NCBI GenBank assembly: GCA_964619675.1
Contig: CAZUEO010000027.1
Location: 1-37,266, forward strand
DNA length: 37,266 nt
Direction of reading: 5' to 3'
Origin: JAPLMW01 sp964619675
Lineage (GTDB): Bacteria > Planctomycetota > Phycisphaerae > Sedimentisphaerales > UBA12454
The notes below the pieces were generated by a model, which ran no database searches, was not told the DNA's origin, and worked only from the letters and a program-made list of their open reading frames with translations. This document shows, piece by piece, positions 23,856 to 32,418 of the stretch. The position numbers were made by a program, and so were the translations under genes. Each line of letters opens with the position of its first letter. The stretch's first letter is position 1.

Positions 23856-25736
23856 TCACCAACTCATACGAATTTTGGCTGCCCAGTCGGTAATAGACGG
23901 ATTTTGGCCATCGGGAAATGGCGGTAAAGTTAAAACGCCCTTCTCATCCGCTTTGAGTTTAATCTTTTTTTGCCATTGGCCGGTTGAGGGATTAAACCAT
24001 TGGAAACAATACGATGCATTACGTTTAAAACTTCTCAATGTGGGTAATACAGCCTTGTTTTCAAAGTAAAGTAAGGCAAATTCTTTCTCCCTCGTGCACA
24101 TCATAAAAGACCAGCCGTCAAGACCCCTTGCAGGACTGGCGGGTGCTTTTCGCGGATTGATACTCTGCCAAACAGGTTGCAACTGTTGATATTTATTGCC
24201 CTCTGATAAAATAAATTCCGCAAGATACTGCATATACCGGCCTGACTGAAATTTTAACGCATCCCAGAAATGCGGCCGAACGCCTGCAGGCTCACCCGTA
24301 GTTGTGATATCATAAGCGCCTGTTCCGTGAACATGGCCGGCCAAGCCCCCTGAAAGAACTGAGCCGTACATCTGTGCCCGCGAAAAGTAATTATCACGCG
24401 GCGAATCGGCAGGCGGTCTTTCGCCATTGGGCATATTTATCTCGTGGTTCCAGCCTGTATAATACGGCTCAAAATTTATGGCTGGATAAGCGGGAACAAG
24501 ATTAAACAAAGTTTCAATCATTGCAGAAACGCTATGGTCTCTTGGCTTATTGCCGACGCTGTGCATTGTCAGCCAGGGGCATTTTTCATTATGGCCGAAC
24601 TGAAGATATGTAGAATCATTGATTAAGGTCGTATAGGGCTGGCCAAACGGCATTGGGCCGTATTTTTTCAAATGATAGGTAAGGGCCTCGTTAAATTCAT
24701 TAGCTGTCAGGCTGTATTCTTTTGGAATCCAATCGAGATGAATCCCGCTGAAGATAATATTATATGCGCTGTATCTCGAGATAAGATATTGAACGTATCG
24801 CGAGTAAGATTCATTGAAGTCAAAATAAGCCTTCCACGCAGGACAGTTATCCCTTCGGACGGTCTCCAATAAAGGTACAAAGCCCTGCTCGGAAAGATAC
24901 TGCATTTTTTTATCGAGGCTTTTAAAGTATTCAGGATTAACATTATCAAAATCGGCAACGCCTTTGTGATTATTTGACATTTTAAAGGGTTTGTTGCCTA
25001 ATTCATCGCGCATATTTTTTGCAGTCAACTGACTGCCTTCAATCAGGTAATCAAATTTTTCCCAGGCGTTTCTCAGGTATATGCCATTGGAATCTGCGTA
25101 AGTAGCGGCGGAGCAATCCGATTCCCAATTTGGAAAGCAGGCAATCATACTGATGGAATTGAAGCCCTGGCCTTTGCGATATATTACTGCATCTTCAAAG
25201 CCAATGCCTGGGCCGGGCACATAATCTTTCGCAGGGATAGCGCCCCTGAAAGGCAATCGCCAGGTAGCTGCCGCAAGCCAGGTATCACCGACCATAAAGA
25301 ACGGCGTGCCATCGGCATACTGTAACGCGTGTCCGTCAGGAGATGGCCGAACAAAACCGCGGCGGTTGGGATTTTGCAGTTTTTCTTTTTTTGTCCATTT
25401 GACGGCGTTAAACTGGCCGCTTTGGTTGTTAAGTCCTTTATCACCAGGCCGATTTGAGCCGCTTATCCACTGCCATTTGCCCGGCTCCGTTGCAACGATA
25501 CGTATGGCAAATTCATTGCCGCTATTCCAGAATCCGTAAATCCGTTTTGAAAAATTCGGCCCCTTAAGTTCTACCCAGCAGGTTACATCTGTATAATAAT
25601 TTTTATAACTCTTTTGGGCTTTCAGCGTAATCTCTCTCATCTCCCATACATGGACTGTATCAGCGATGAGTGCATTAAGGGGAATAAGCAGAAAAACGAT
25701 ACAAAACGATAACAGATTTTGATGTTTAGTATCCAT
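23856..25736 (-). CDS. Secreted DUF5060/DUF4038 protein, GH140-like glycosidase
   Basis: The 626-residue protein has a signal peptide (LLSFCIVFLLIPLNALIA), an N-terminal beta-sandwich like DUF5060 (about 27-110; VHVWEMREITLKAQKSYKN, CWVELKGPNFSKRIYGFWNSG shown in part, GKWQWISGS) and a TIM-barrel like DUF4038 (about 125-500). The barrel carries RGFVRPSPDGHALQYADGTP, FFMVGDTWLAAATWR, a FNSISMIACFPNWE strand, IFSGIHLDWIPKEY, and GGLAGHVHGTGAYDITTTGE. Its C-terminus is a small beta domain (PSTGQWQKKIKL). GH140, the apiosidases acting on rhamnogalacturonan II, belongs to the DUF4038 group, so a glycosidase for a side chain is likely, but the substrate is not established. It is divergent from the GH30 pair with 112 bases between starts. 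AAGGA lies 11 bases before the ATG. Confidence 0.8.
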   Translation of the reverse strand: MDTKHQNLLSFCIVFLLIPLNALIADTVHVWEMREITLKAQKSYKNYYTDVTCWVELKGPNFSKRIYGFWNSGNEFAIRIVATEPGKWQWISGSNRPGDKGLNNQSGQFNAVKWTKKEKLQNPNRRGFVRPSPDGHALQYADGTPFFMVGDTWLAAATWRLPFRGAIPAKDYVPGPGIGFEDAVIYRKGQGFNSISMIACFPNWESDCSAATYADSNGIYLRNAWEKFDYLIEGSQLTAKNMRDELGNKPFKMSNNHKGVADFDNVNPEYFKSLDKKMQYLSEQGFVPLLETVRRDNCPAWKAYFDFNESYSRYVQYLISRYSAYNIIFSGIHLDWIPKEYSLTANEFNEALTYHLKKYGPMPFGQPYTTLINDSTYLQFGHNEKCPWLTMHSVGNKPRDHSVSAMIETLFNLVPAYPAINFEPYYTGWNHEINMPNGERPPADSPRDNYFSRAQMYGSVLSGGLAGHVHGTGAYDITTTGEPAGVRPHFWDALKFQSGRYMQYLAEFILSEGNKYQQLQPVWQSINPRKAPASPARGLDGWSFMMCTREKEFALLYFENKAVLPTLRSFKRNASYCFQWFNPSTGQWQKKIKLKADEKGVLTLPPFPDGQNPSITDWAAKIRMSW

Positions 25737-25767
25737 AAAAGTAAAATTCCTTAAACATTCAATAATG

Positions 25768-25795
25768 TTGCAAATCTACGGCAATATGTTATCAT
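25768..25795 (+). promoter_or_regulatory. Possible promoter for the GH30 gene pair
   Basis: TTGCAA (25768-25773) and TATCAT (25790-25795) with a 16-base spacer lie 53 bases before the ATG at 25849. Both hexamers are imperfect matches to the sigma-70 consensus, so this is tentative. Confidence 0.3.
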
Positions 25796-25848
25796 ATACG
25801 GCCTGATAAATAAACTTTAAATGAACTTCAGGTTTAAGGAGTGGTAAG

Positions 25849-27669
25849 ATGTCTTTCAAGGATATTTGCAAGTCTTTGTTTTTACTGTCATTTTTGTCGT
25901 TTACGTTTGCCTATGGCGATACCAACATACTGGTTAATCCCGATTTTGAAAAAGGGACTGACGGCTGGGTCGGCAGAAGCTGCCAGATTGGAGCGGTCAG
26001 CACACCTGTTCACAGCGGCTCAGGCGGTGCAAAGGCTTCCGGCAGGGCTGAAAAATGGCAGGGAATAAGCCAGTCTATATTGGGCAAAATGGTGCCGGGG
26101 AAAACTTACCGGATATCAGGGTGGGTAAGACTTGAAAACGCTGTGAGTGATACTGTTATCATATCTATCGACCTGCGGGACGACAGAGGCAACATATATC
26201 CCAACGTGGCTCGTGTAACCGCCACCGACAGCAACTGGGTTTTGCTTTCAGGCGATTTCACATTAGAGGTAAGCGGCACATTGGCGGGATTAGATGTTTA
26301 TTTTGAAGGGCCTGCGCCGGGAGTCAGTTTTTATGTTGACGATGTGAATGTATATGGCCCTGAGGCTGAAGCTGCCAAGGCTGCCGCACCTAAACCTGTT
26401 GAACCTAAAGCGACCTGCAGGATTGACGCAGGGACACGCCATCAGAAAATCGAAGGTTTCGGCGCAGCCGGCGCTTATTTCACGATGGAATTTGTCAACC
26501 ATAAACAAAAGGCAGAGCTTTACAATGTCCTCTTCAAAAAGCTTGGCCTCGATATATTCCGTGTAAGAAACAATCATGAAATGGAGCAAAAATCCTTCCG
26601 CGAAACAGTGGAAATAGTCAAAGGCGCCAAAGCTGTAAATGAAAACCTGAAGATTATGATGTCCTCCTGGTCGCCGCCTGCCCGGCTGAAAAGCGAAGGA
26701 AAAACTGTCGGCGGAACACTCAAGAAAACCGACGGCAAATATGCGTATGACGAGTTTGCACAGTGGTGGGCAGACAGCCTGGACGCTTACGCAAAAGAAG
26801 GAGTCAAAGTGGACTATCTAAATATTCAGAATGAACCAGACTACACAGCCCGGTGGGATTCGTGCAAATTAGAACCAACAGAGACCGCGGAAATGGCCGG
26901 CTACGATACGGCGTTCGAGGCGGTCTGGAACAAGCTGAATACCAAAATGGGGCAAGATATGCCTAAGATGCTCGCACCCGAAGCTTATGGGCCGAGAAGC
27001 TCAATGAATTATATAGCCAAATTAGGCAACTTATCGCACGTTTATGGCTACGCATATCATCTCTACGATTGCACAGGCAGCACTGTCGGCTGCGGAACAG
27101 AACCTGATAAGTATCTTGCAGATTTGGAAAAATTCAAATCAAAGTGCGGCGACAAACCTTCGCTTCAGACAGAATACCAGCATAAAGAACCGAACCCCTG
27201 GGCACAGGCAATAAACACGGCGATTTTGATGCATAACTGTCTGACTGCAGGAAATGCGGCGGGATATTTATACTGGGATTTGTTCTGGGGGCCGGGAACT
27301 GTCAGCCTGGTAAGCATCGACAACCCGAATTCCTATACTCTTAATCCTGTTTATTATGCCTTCAAGCAGTTCTCAGCTTTCACCGACCCGCTCTGGCAGC
27401 GAGTCGATACTTCAACTGAAAATACCGGCTTGAGAATGTCAGCGTATATCAGCCCGGATAACAAAAAACTAACTGTGGTTATAATCAATACTACTGCGGA
27501 TACGGAAATTGCCGGCGACTTTTCACTTAAGGGTTTCTCTATTTCCAAAGGCGAAGTTTACCGCTCAAGTCAAAATGAAAAATGTGCTAAGATTGGCGAC
27601 TATAAACAAAGCGAACCATTAAAACTGACTGCAAATTCTATAACCACCCTCGTGATTTCTGGTAAGTAA
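25849..27669 (+). CDS. Secreted GH30 glycosidase (xylanase-type) with CBM22-like module, copy 1
   Basis: The 606-residue enzyme has a signal peptide ending near FAYG, then a CBM22-like module (about 25-165; NILVNPDFEKGTDGWVGRSC, HSGSGGAKASGR, TYRISGWVRLENA, YFEGPAPGVSFYVDDVNVYG), a Pro/Ala/Lys linker, and the GH30 barrel (about 185-490). The acid/base is Glu329 in LNIQNEPDY and the nucleophile Glu442 in SLQTEYQH; MMSSWSPPARLKSEG is a family hallmark. The C-terminal beta domain (from about 495) completes the fold. GH30 members with this look cleave (glucurono)xylan, which fits the GH10 neighbour carrying the same CBM, although glucosidase or fucosidase subfamilies exist. AAGGAG lies 7 bases before the ATG. 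The second copy follows after 26 bases. Confidence 0.92.
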   Translation: MSFKDICKSLFLLSFLSFTFAYGDTNILVNPDFEKGTDGWVGRSCQIGAVSTPVHSGSGGAKASGRAEKWQGISQSILGKMVPGKTYRISGWVRLENAVSDTVIISIDLRDDRGNIYPNVARVTATDSNWVLLSGDFTLEVSGTLAGLDVYFEGPAPGVSFYVDDVNVYGPEAEAAKAAAPKPVEPKATCRIDAGTRHQKIEGFGAAGAYFTMEFVNHKQKAELYNVLFKKLGLDIFRVRNNHEMEQKSFRETVEIVKGAKAVNENLKIMMSSWSPPARLKSEGKTVGGTLKKTDGKYAYDEFAQWWADSLDAYAKEGVKVDYLNIQNEPDYTARWDSCKLEPTETAEMAGYDTAFEAVWNKLNTKMGQDMPKMLAPEAYGPRSSMNYIAKLGNLSHVYGYAYHLYDCTGSTVGCGTEPDKYLADLEKFKSKCGDKPSLQTEYQHKEPNPWAQAINTAILMHNCLTAGNAAGYLYWDLFWGPGTVSLVSIDNPNSYTLNPVYYAFKQFSAFTDPLWQRVDTSTENTGLRMSAYISPDNKKLTVVIINTTADTEIAGDFSLKGFSISKGEVYRSSQNEKCAKIGDYKQSEPLKLTANSITTLVISGK

Positions 27670-27695
27670 AAAATAAGGAATAAAGGAGTATCGAG

Positions 27696-29483
27696 ATGTC
27701 TTTCAAAAGTATTTGGTTAATATTGTTTTTATCGTTTACGTTTGTCTATGGTGACACTAATCTCCTAATCAATCCCGATTTTGAAAATGGAACAGAGGGC
27801 TGGGCAAGCCGAAGCTGCCGGATTGAGGCCGTTTCATCGCCTGTGCATAGCGGCTCAGGCAGCATCAAAGCCGCCGGCAGAGACTCGAATTGGCAGGGAA
27901 TAAAACAGTCTATGTTCGGTAAGATGACTAGTGGAAAAACCTACCAGATTTCCGGCTGGATAAGACTTGATAACGCCCCGAATGCTCCCGTCGCTTTATC
28001 AGTCGAGCAGCAGGACAACAGCGGTACAAAATATCACAACGTAGCCAGCGCTGTCGCTACAAACAGCAATTGGGTTCTGCTTTCAGGCAATTTCACTCCG
28101 GATGTAAACGGGGCGATGACGGTTCTGGATGTTTATTTTGAAGGCCCGCCGCCAGGCGTTAATTTTTACGTCGATGACGTAAATGTATATGGCCCGGAAC
28201 CGGCCGCTTCAAAGGTTAAACCAGCCGAACCCAAGGCGACAGGCCTGATTGATGTAAATAAACGCTATCAAAAAATCGAGGGTCTCGGCGCTTCGGGCGC
28301 ATTTCGGACGATGGAATTTGTCAAAAATAAACATAAAGATGAGCTTTATACACTGCTCTTCAAAGACCTCGGCCTTGATATATTCCGCATAAGAAACACC
28401 TACGGCATTGAGCAAAACACTTTCAATGAGACTGCGGAAATAGTTAAAGGGGCAAAAGCTGCCCTCGGTAAAAACCTGAAGATTATGATTTCCTCATGGT
28501 CGCCGCCGGCTGGCCTGAAAAGCAATGGAAGTGTAATCGGCGGGACGCTTGCCAAAAAAGACGGCAAATTCGTATATGATGAATTTGCTCAGTGGTGGCT
28601 TGATAGTCTGGCCGCTTATGAAAAGGCAGGCGTTAAATCTGATTATATGACAATGCAGAACGAGCCTGATTTTGAAGCCAAGTATGACGCCTGCATATTC
28701 GCTCCTTCAACCGATGCGAACATCGCTGCTTATGATGCCGCATTTGATGCAGTCTGGAAAAAGCTGAACGCCAAACTGGGAAAAAATATGCCGAAGATGC
28801 TCGACCCTGAAACGATGGGCTTTTCAAATGCCAAAAGCTACATAGCTAAATTGGACAGCTCCCGCATCTATGGCTATGCCCATCATCTCTACGATTGCAG
28901 CGGCTGCGGAGAAAACCCCGACAGATATATTCCAAAAATGGAAAGCTTCGTAAAATTCAATTCTCAGCACGGTAACAAGCCTCTGTTCCAGACGGAATTC
29001 GAAGACGAACCGAACACCTGGACCGGTGCAATGAATACCGCGATTTTGCTGCACAATTCTTTGACTATAGAGCAGGTTGCCGCGTATCTGTATTGGGATT
29101 TATTCTGGGGGGCCGACAGTGGAATGGTAAGCGTTGATGACCCAACTACATATACTATCAAGCCGGTTTATTATGCTTTCAAGCAGTTTTCAGCTTTCAC
29201 AGATTCAGGCTGGCAGCGAGTCGATGCCTCAACCAAAAATACCGGCTTGCGAATGTCGGCTTACATCAGTCCTGATAATAAAAAATTAACAGTAGTTATA
29301 ATTAACACTACTGCTGATACAGAAATCACTCTCAACAATTCTTTCAAGGGTTTCAAAATTTCCACAGGCAAAATTTATCGCTCCAGCCGGACGGAAAAAT
29401 GCGTCCTTGTCGGCAAATACAGAAAAAAACCGCTGAAGCTGCCCGCAAATTCCATAACAACTCTGGCGCTGTCGGCCAGATGA
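27696..29483 (+). CDS. Secreted GH30 glycosidase with CBM22-like module, copy 2 (tandem paralogue)
   Basis: The 595-residue protein has the same architecture as copy 1: signal peptide, CBM22-like module (NLLINPDFENGTEGWASRSC, TYQISGWIRLDNA, YFEGPPPGVNFYVDDVNVYG), shorter linker, GH30 barrel and C-terminal beta domain. The catalytic pair is Glu323 (MTMQNEPDF) and Glu434 (LFQTEFEDEP). The loops around the active site differ from copy 1: the Tyr after the nucleophile is Phe, and the region after NEPD changes from TARWDSCKLEPTETAE to EAKYDACIFAPSTDAN, so specificity may have diverged. A 30-residue block at residues 515-544 is identical to copy 1 at the protein level. AAAGGAG precedes the ATG. It runs tail-to-tail into the nitroreductase with 6 bases between stops. 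Confidence 0.92.
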   Translation: MSFKSIWLILFLSFTFVYGDTNLLINPDFENGTEGWASRSCRIEAVSSPVHSGSGSIKAAGRDSNWQGIKQSMFGKMTSGKTYQISGWIRLDNAPNAPVALSVEQQDNSGTKYHNVASAVATNSNWVLLSGNFTPDVNGAMTVLDVYFEGPPPGVNFYVDDVNVYGPEPAASKVKPAEPKATGLIDVNKRYQKIEGLGASGAFRTMEFVKNKHKDELYTLLFKDLGLDIFRIRNTYGIEQNTFNETAEIVKGAKAALGKNLKIMISSWSPPAGLKSNGSVIGGTLAKKDGKFVYDEFAQWWLDSLAAYEKAGVKSDYMTMQNEPDFEAKYDACIFAPSTDANIAAYDAAFDAVWKKLNAKLGKNMPKMLDPETMGFSNAKSYIAKLDSSRIYGYAHHLYDCSGCGENPDRYIPKMESFVKFNSQHGNKPLFQTEFEDEPNTWTGAMNTAILLHNSLTIEQVAAYLYWDLFWGADSGMVSVDDPTTYTIKPVYYAFKQFSAFTDSGWQRVDASTKNTGLRMSAYISPDNKKLTVVIINTTADTEITLNNSFKGFKISTGKIYRSSRTEKCVLVGKYRKKPLKLPANSITTLALSAR

Positions 29484-29489
29484 TAGTTA

Positions 29490-30074
29490 TTATTTGCCGC
29501 CGAATTTGTTAAAGTGTAAAATTCTGGCCAGCGGCCTTTTGGGCACGTGCAGCACATCGTCTTTGTCGAGGTAATACTTTGTATCATCTGCTGCCGCATC
29601 TTCCATAACAGGCTTTTCAGCGGGTTTGCCCAGCGCTATTACTGAATTAATGTCGTATTTCTCGTCAATGCTCAAAATTTGGGATATTTTTTCTTTTTTG
29701 AGGTTCCCCAGCCAGCAGGAACCGACTCCCCTGCTCCATGCGGCAAGCAGGATATTCTCAATTGCCGCAGAAGCGTCAACAACAGCCTCTTTTTTGATTC
29801 CGCTGTCAATGAGTACAACAATATAAGCCGTCGGCCTTTGATTCGGGGCAGGCTTTCGTTTAGGCCTTATGTGCCATGCCCAGGTGAGCGTTTCAAAGAT
29901 TTCCTGACATACTTTCGGCTCATCGACCACTATGTATTCGAGCGATTGCTCGTTGGCAAATGCCGGGGCGCAGCGCGCAGCTTCAATCAGTTCCGTCAAA
30001 AAATTCCTGTCAAGTTTTTCCTGACTGAACCGCCTTATACTGCGTCTGGTTTTAATTAAATCGAGCATATCCAT
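29490..30074 (-). CDS. Nitroreductase family protein (FMN-dependent)
   Basis: This 194-residue protein has the nitroreductase pattern: DLIKTRRSIRRFSQEKLDRN (FMN phosphate-binding basic cluster), LIEAARCAPAFANEQ, ENILLAAWSRGVGSCWLGNL and DINSVIALGKPAEKP. Such enzymes use NAD(P)H and FMN to reduce quinones, nitro compounds or other acceptors; the true substrate cannot be told from sequence. The length is normal for the short form. GGAGG lies 5 bases before the ATG. It converges on GH30 copy 2 and appears to be a single-gene unit unrelated to the xylan genes. Confidence 0.93.
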   Translation of the reverse strand: MDMLDLIKTRRSIRRFSQEKLDRNFLTELIEAARCAPAFANEQSLEYIVVDEPKVCQEIFETLTWAWHIRPKRKPAPNQRPTAYIVVLIDSGIKKEAVVDASAAIENILLAAWSRGVGSCWLGNLKKEKISQILSIDEKYDINSVIALGKPAEKPVMEDAAADDTKYYLDKDDVLHVPKRPLARILHFNKFGGK

Positions 30075-30135
30075 ATATACCTCCGATGAATTTTTGCTCT
30101 CTCATTTATACCTTCTTTAGCAGGCGGCAACAAGC

Positions 30136-30172
30136 AAATAAAAGGGCTGCAGGCGTTCCGCCTGCAGCCCTT
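30136..30172 (-). terminator. Rho-independent terminator after the dockerin-bearing secreted protein gene
   Basis: Perfect 14-base stem AAGGGCTGCAGGCG (30142-30155) / CGCCTGCAGCCCTT (30159-30172) with a 3-base loop. On the minus strand it is followed by TTTTATTTG. It ends the gene 30194-31060. Confidence 0.88.
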
Positions 30173-30193
30173 GACTTTAACGAGAAGTCTCTA

Positions 30194-31060
30194 CTATTCC
30201 AGCGGACCGGCAGTATTTGAATCCTCAAGCCACAGATCAGCAGTTTGGGCAAAATCAAGGTAATTTACCACGCCGTCATAGTTGCTGTCACCTGTCATCA
30301 AATAACCATTGTACTCTTCGCTGGTGAAACTATCGTCACTCAGCAGATAGAGTCGTCCACTGAACAGAAGGTCCGGGCGGGTGTTCACAAATGGATAGAC
30401 GCTGGCGGGGGCATTGGGGTTAAACGCAATGAGGCCTGATACATCATCCGCGGTCATGTCAGGCTCTACTCTCATTACGGTGAATCCCGGCAGATTCGGA
30501 CTATTTCCATCGATAAAATCATAGAATACCTCATTGGGTTCCGAACCGTACGGCGGCGGTGTATACGGTGAACCGGCATCCAGCCAGTCGCCAATGTCCA
30601 CAAAGATGTAAATGTTCTGATTGCCGGTTGCATCACCGTTGGGGTCCCCTAAACTGGGCAGAATTACCTCTGACCGACCATAGTGATATGGCATATAATC
30701 AACAAAGTAGTCGTCGAGCGGTCCCATTATCCAGCGTTGTCGCCAGCAGGACAAGGGGCACGGCCTTGCTATATACTTTCTCCACGTGATATTATAACAG
30801 GGCGGTCCCCATTCGTGCCTGACAAGCCAGTCATTACAGTACCAGGGCAGATACCCGCCGATTGTCTGGCAAGCATACATCCAGCGGCGATAAACTAAAG
30901 GCCTGGTACGTATGAAGCAGTTCCGCGTTCCCCAGACGGTTACGCGTCCGTTACGCCGCGCGTGATACCGCCATCTCGCTGCCTCGGATATTTCTGCAAG
31001 CACACCAAGCAGAATTACCGAGAAAACCAAAGTCACAATTACTTTTCTTGCTTTCTTCAT
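30194..31060 (-). CDS. Secreted protein of unknown function with C-terminal dockerin-like module
   Basis: From the ATG at 31060 this is a 288-residue protein with signal peptide MKKARKVIVTLVFSVILLGV...SEA. The next ~90 residues are unusually rich in Arg, Trp, Tyr and Cys (RWRYHARRNGRVTVWGTRNC, PLSCWRQRWIMGPLDDY), with seven Cys that could form disulfides. A beta-type central region follows (YIFVDIGDWLDAGSPYTPPP). The end, GDSNYDGVVNYLDFAQTADLWLED, is one dockerin-like calcium-loop segment. An in-frame GTG three codons upstream is rejected because it abuts the ribosome binding site AAGGAG, while the ATG is 8 bases from it. I do not recognise the main domain. The C-terminal module resembles those on the GH10 and beta-helix proteins here, so they may share an anchoring route. 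Confidence 0.75.
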   Translation of the reverse strand: MKKARKVIVTLVFSVILLGVLAEISEAARWRYHARRNGRVTVWGTRNCFIRTRPLVYRRWMYACQTIGGYLPWYCNDWLVRHEWGPPCYNITWRKYIARPCPLSCWRQRWIMGPLDDYFVDYMPYHYGRSEVILPSLGDPNGDATGNQNIYIFVDIGDWLDAGSPYTPPPYGSEPNEVFYDFIDGNSPNLPGFTVMRVEPDMTADDVSGLIAFNPNAPASVYPFVNTRPDLLFSGRLYLLSDDSFTSEEYNGYLMTGDSNYDGVVNYLDFAQTADLWLEDSNTAGPLE

Positions 31061-31322
31061 TGTTCTCACTCCTTAATTTCGCTCTATTGATTGGAAAAAA
31101 ACTCACACGATTTATATTCTCTGACAGGCACACAACCTGCCCAGTCTGCGAAACTTATCGCAGGATACTTATCGTGGAATACTTTTGCCTCTGGGTCGCA
31201 CACTCAAATCGCGGCTTTAAACTATTTTGGTGGTCTTACAATGTCAAGAAGAAAAATAAATTATTTGGAAGAATTGCAAAAATCAGACCTCTCTTTTTGG
31301 CGACTTGCTAAAACAGGTAAAC

Positions 31323-31396
31323 TGGGCGGTATTGGACTTGAACCAACGGCCTCCTGCATGTCGAGCAGGCGCTCTATCCAGCTGAGCTAACCGCCC
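31323..31396 (-). tRNA. tRNA-Val (anticodon GAC) with C at position 33
   Basis: A complete cloverleaf can be folded: acceptor GGGCGGT/ACCGCCC with discriminator A, D-arm GCTC/GAGC, T-arm GTTGG/CCAAT with TTCAAGT. The anticodon stem is CCTGC/GCAGG and the 7-base loop TCGACAT puts GAC at 34-36, which decodes GUC (Val). Position 33, almost always U in tRNAs, is C. CCA is not encoded. The isoacceptor follows from stem register; shifting the loop to give another anticodon breaks the stem. Confidence 0.85.
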
Positions 31397-31447
31397 ATAT
31401 AGAATTAATTATCTGTTTTTTTAAGATTGAAATCAAGAAAAAAACAA

Positions 31448-31534
31448 GTTATCAGTTATCAGAAATGGCGCAAGCCATCCCATAGCGGACTCGGTTATCG
31501 GTAATAACAAACTGATAACCGATAACTGATAACC
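31448..31534. repeat. Inverted/direct repeat cluster built on GATAACTGATAAC
   Basis: GTTATCAGTTATC (31448-31460) is the inverse of GATAACTGATAAC (31521-31533). Further GATAAC/GTTATC units lie between at about 31494 and 31512. The cluster occupies the space between tRNA-Val and the MTA phosphorylase stop codon. It resembles an intergenic repeat and not a terminator, since no T run follows on either strand. Confidence 0.6.
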
Positions 31535-31545
31535 GAATTACTTTC

Positions 31546-32418
31546 TCATTTTCTCAATACTTCAAAAATCTCATTATATTTTTTATCTATATATTCAGGC
31601 TTCGTCCAGACAGCCAATTGCAGGCTTTTTCTGCAGGGGCAATTGTCATCGCAGATAATCGCATCTGATTTTAAAACAGCCTTAATCATTTCTATAGCGT
31701 TGGCAGTTGCCTCATTAAGATTGCCTATGATTTCCTGCAGGAGCGTTTGAGCGTCTTTTTTTTCATTCGGCTTTTGCCAGCAGTCATAATCACTGACAAG
31801 AGCAACCATCACAAAGCACATTTGCGCTTCCCTTGCCAGCTTAGCTTCCGGCATCGCGGTCATCCCGATAAGCTCGCCGCCCCATTTTTGATGCATAAGC
31901 GACTCTGCCCTCGTGGAGAACTGCGGCCCTTCCATACAGACATATACCGCTCTTGAATGTACTTTTGTCCCGACACCACCAGCGGCATTTAAAAGCGCCT
32001 GCCTTAACCTGCCGCAATAAGGCTGCGCAAGCTCACAATGCACTGCTGCGATACCGTCAAAAAAAGTGTTCTGTCTTTTAAATGTCTTATCGATAACCTG
32101 TTCGACAACCGCAATGTCTTTCGGCTTTATACTTTTTTCAAGCGAACCTACGGCGCCGCTTGCAATAACGGTATTTACGCCGAGTTTTTTTAGTGCGAAG
32201 ATATTTGCCGCATAAGGCACAATCGAGGGACTGAACCGATGCCCGTCGCCGTGCCTGTTTATAAAGGCAATCTGCCTGCCTGCCAGCGTGCCGATTAAAA
32301 TCTTGCCGCTTGGCGGACCAAAAGGAGTATCCACTGCCGTCTCGCTGCAGTCTTTAAGCTGCTGCTGCAGCGAATCGCCAAGCCCGCTGCCGCCTATCAA
32401 TCCTATTCGTTCCGCCAT
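31546..32418 (-). CDS. mtnP: S-methyl-5'-thioadenosine phosphorylase / purine nucleoside phosphorylase family
   Basis: MTAP splits methylthioadenosine, a by-product of polyamine synthesis, into adenine and methylthioribose-1-phosphate. The 290-residue protein has the family's order of motifs: GLIGGSGLGD (phosphate loop), DTPFGPPSGKI, INRHGDGHRFSPSIVPYAANI, ASGAVGSL, YVCMEGPQFSTRAES, IGMTAMPEAKLAREA and the base-binding VSDYDCW. Asp rather than Asn after SDY fits 6-aminopurine (adenine) specificity, so MTAP is preferred over PNP. A C-terminal tail (CDDNCPCRKSLQLAVWT) is typical of bacterial and archaeal MTAPs of this branch. AGGA is 9 bases before the ATG. No other methionine salvage genes are in the window. 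Confidence 0.92.
   Translation of the reverse strand: MAERIGLIGGSGLGDSLQQQLKDCSETAVDTPFGPPSGKILIGTLAGRQIAFINRHGDGHRFSPSIVPYAANIFALKKLGVNTVIASGAVGSLEKSIKPKDIAVVEQVIDKTFKRQNTFFDGIAAVHCELAQPYCGRLRQALLNAAGGVGTKVHSRAVYVCMEGPQFSTRAESLMHQKWGGELIGMTAMPEAKLAREAQMCFVMVALVSDYDCWQKPNEKKDAQTLLQEIIGNLNEATANAIEMIKAVLKSDAIICDDNCPCRKSLQLAVWTKPEYIDKKYNEIFEVLRK

Noticed and set aside
31091..31390. Open frame of 99 residues upstream of and across tRNA-Val
   Set aside because: Its C-terminal part is translation of the tRNA gene; no ribosome binding site or homology.
31448..31534. Terminator for the MTA phosphorylase gene
   Set aside because: The inverted repeat is long-range with a 60-base spacer and no T run follows.
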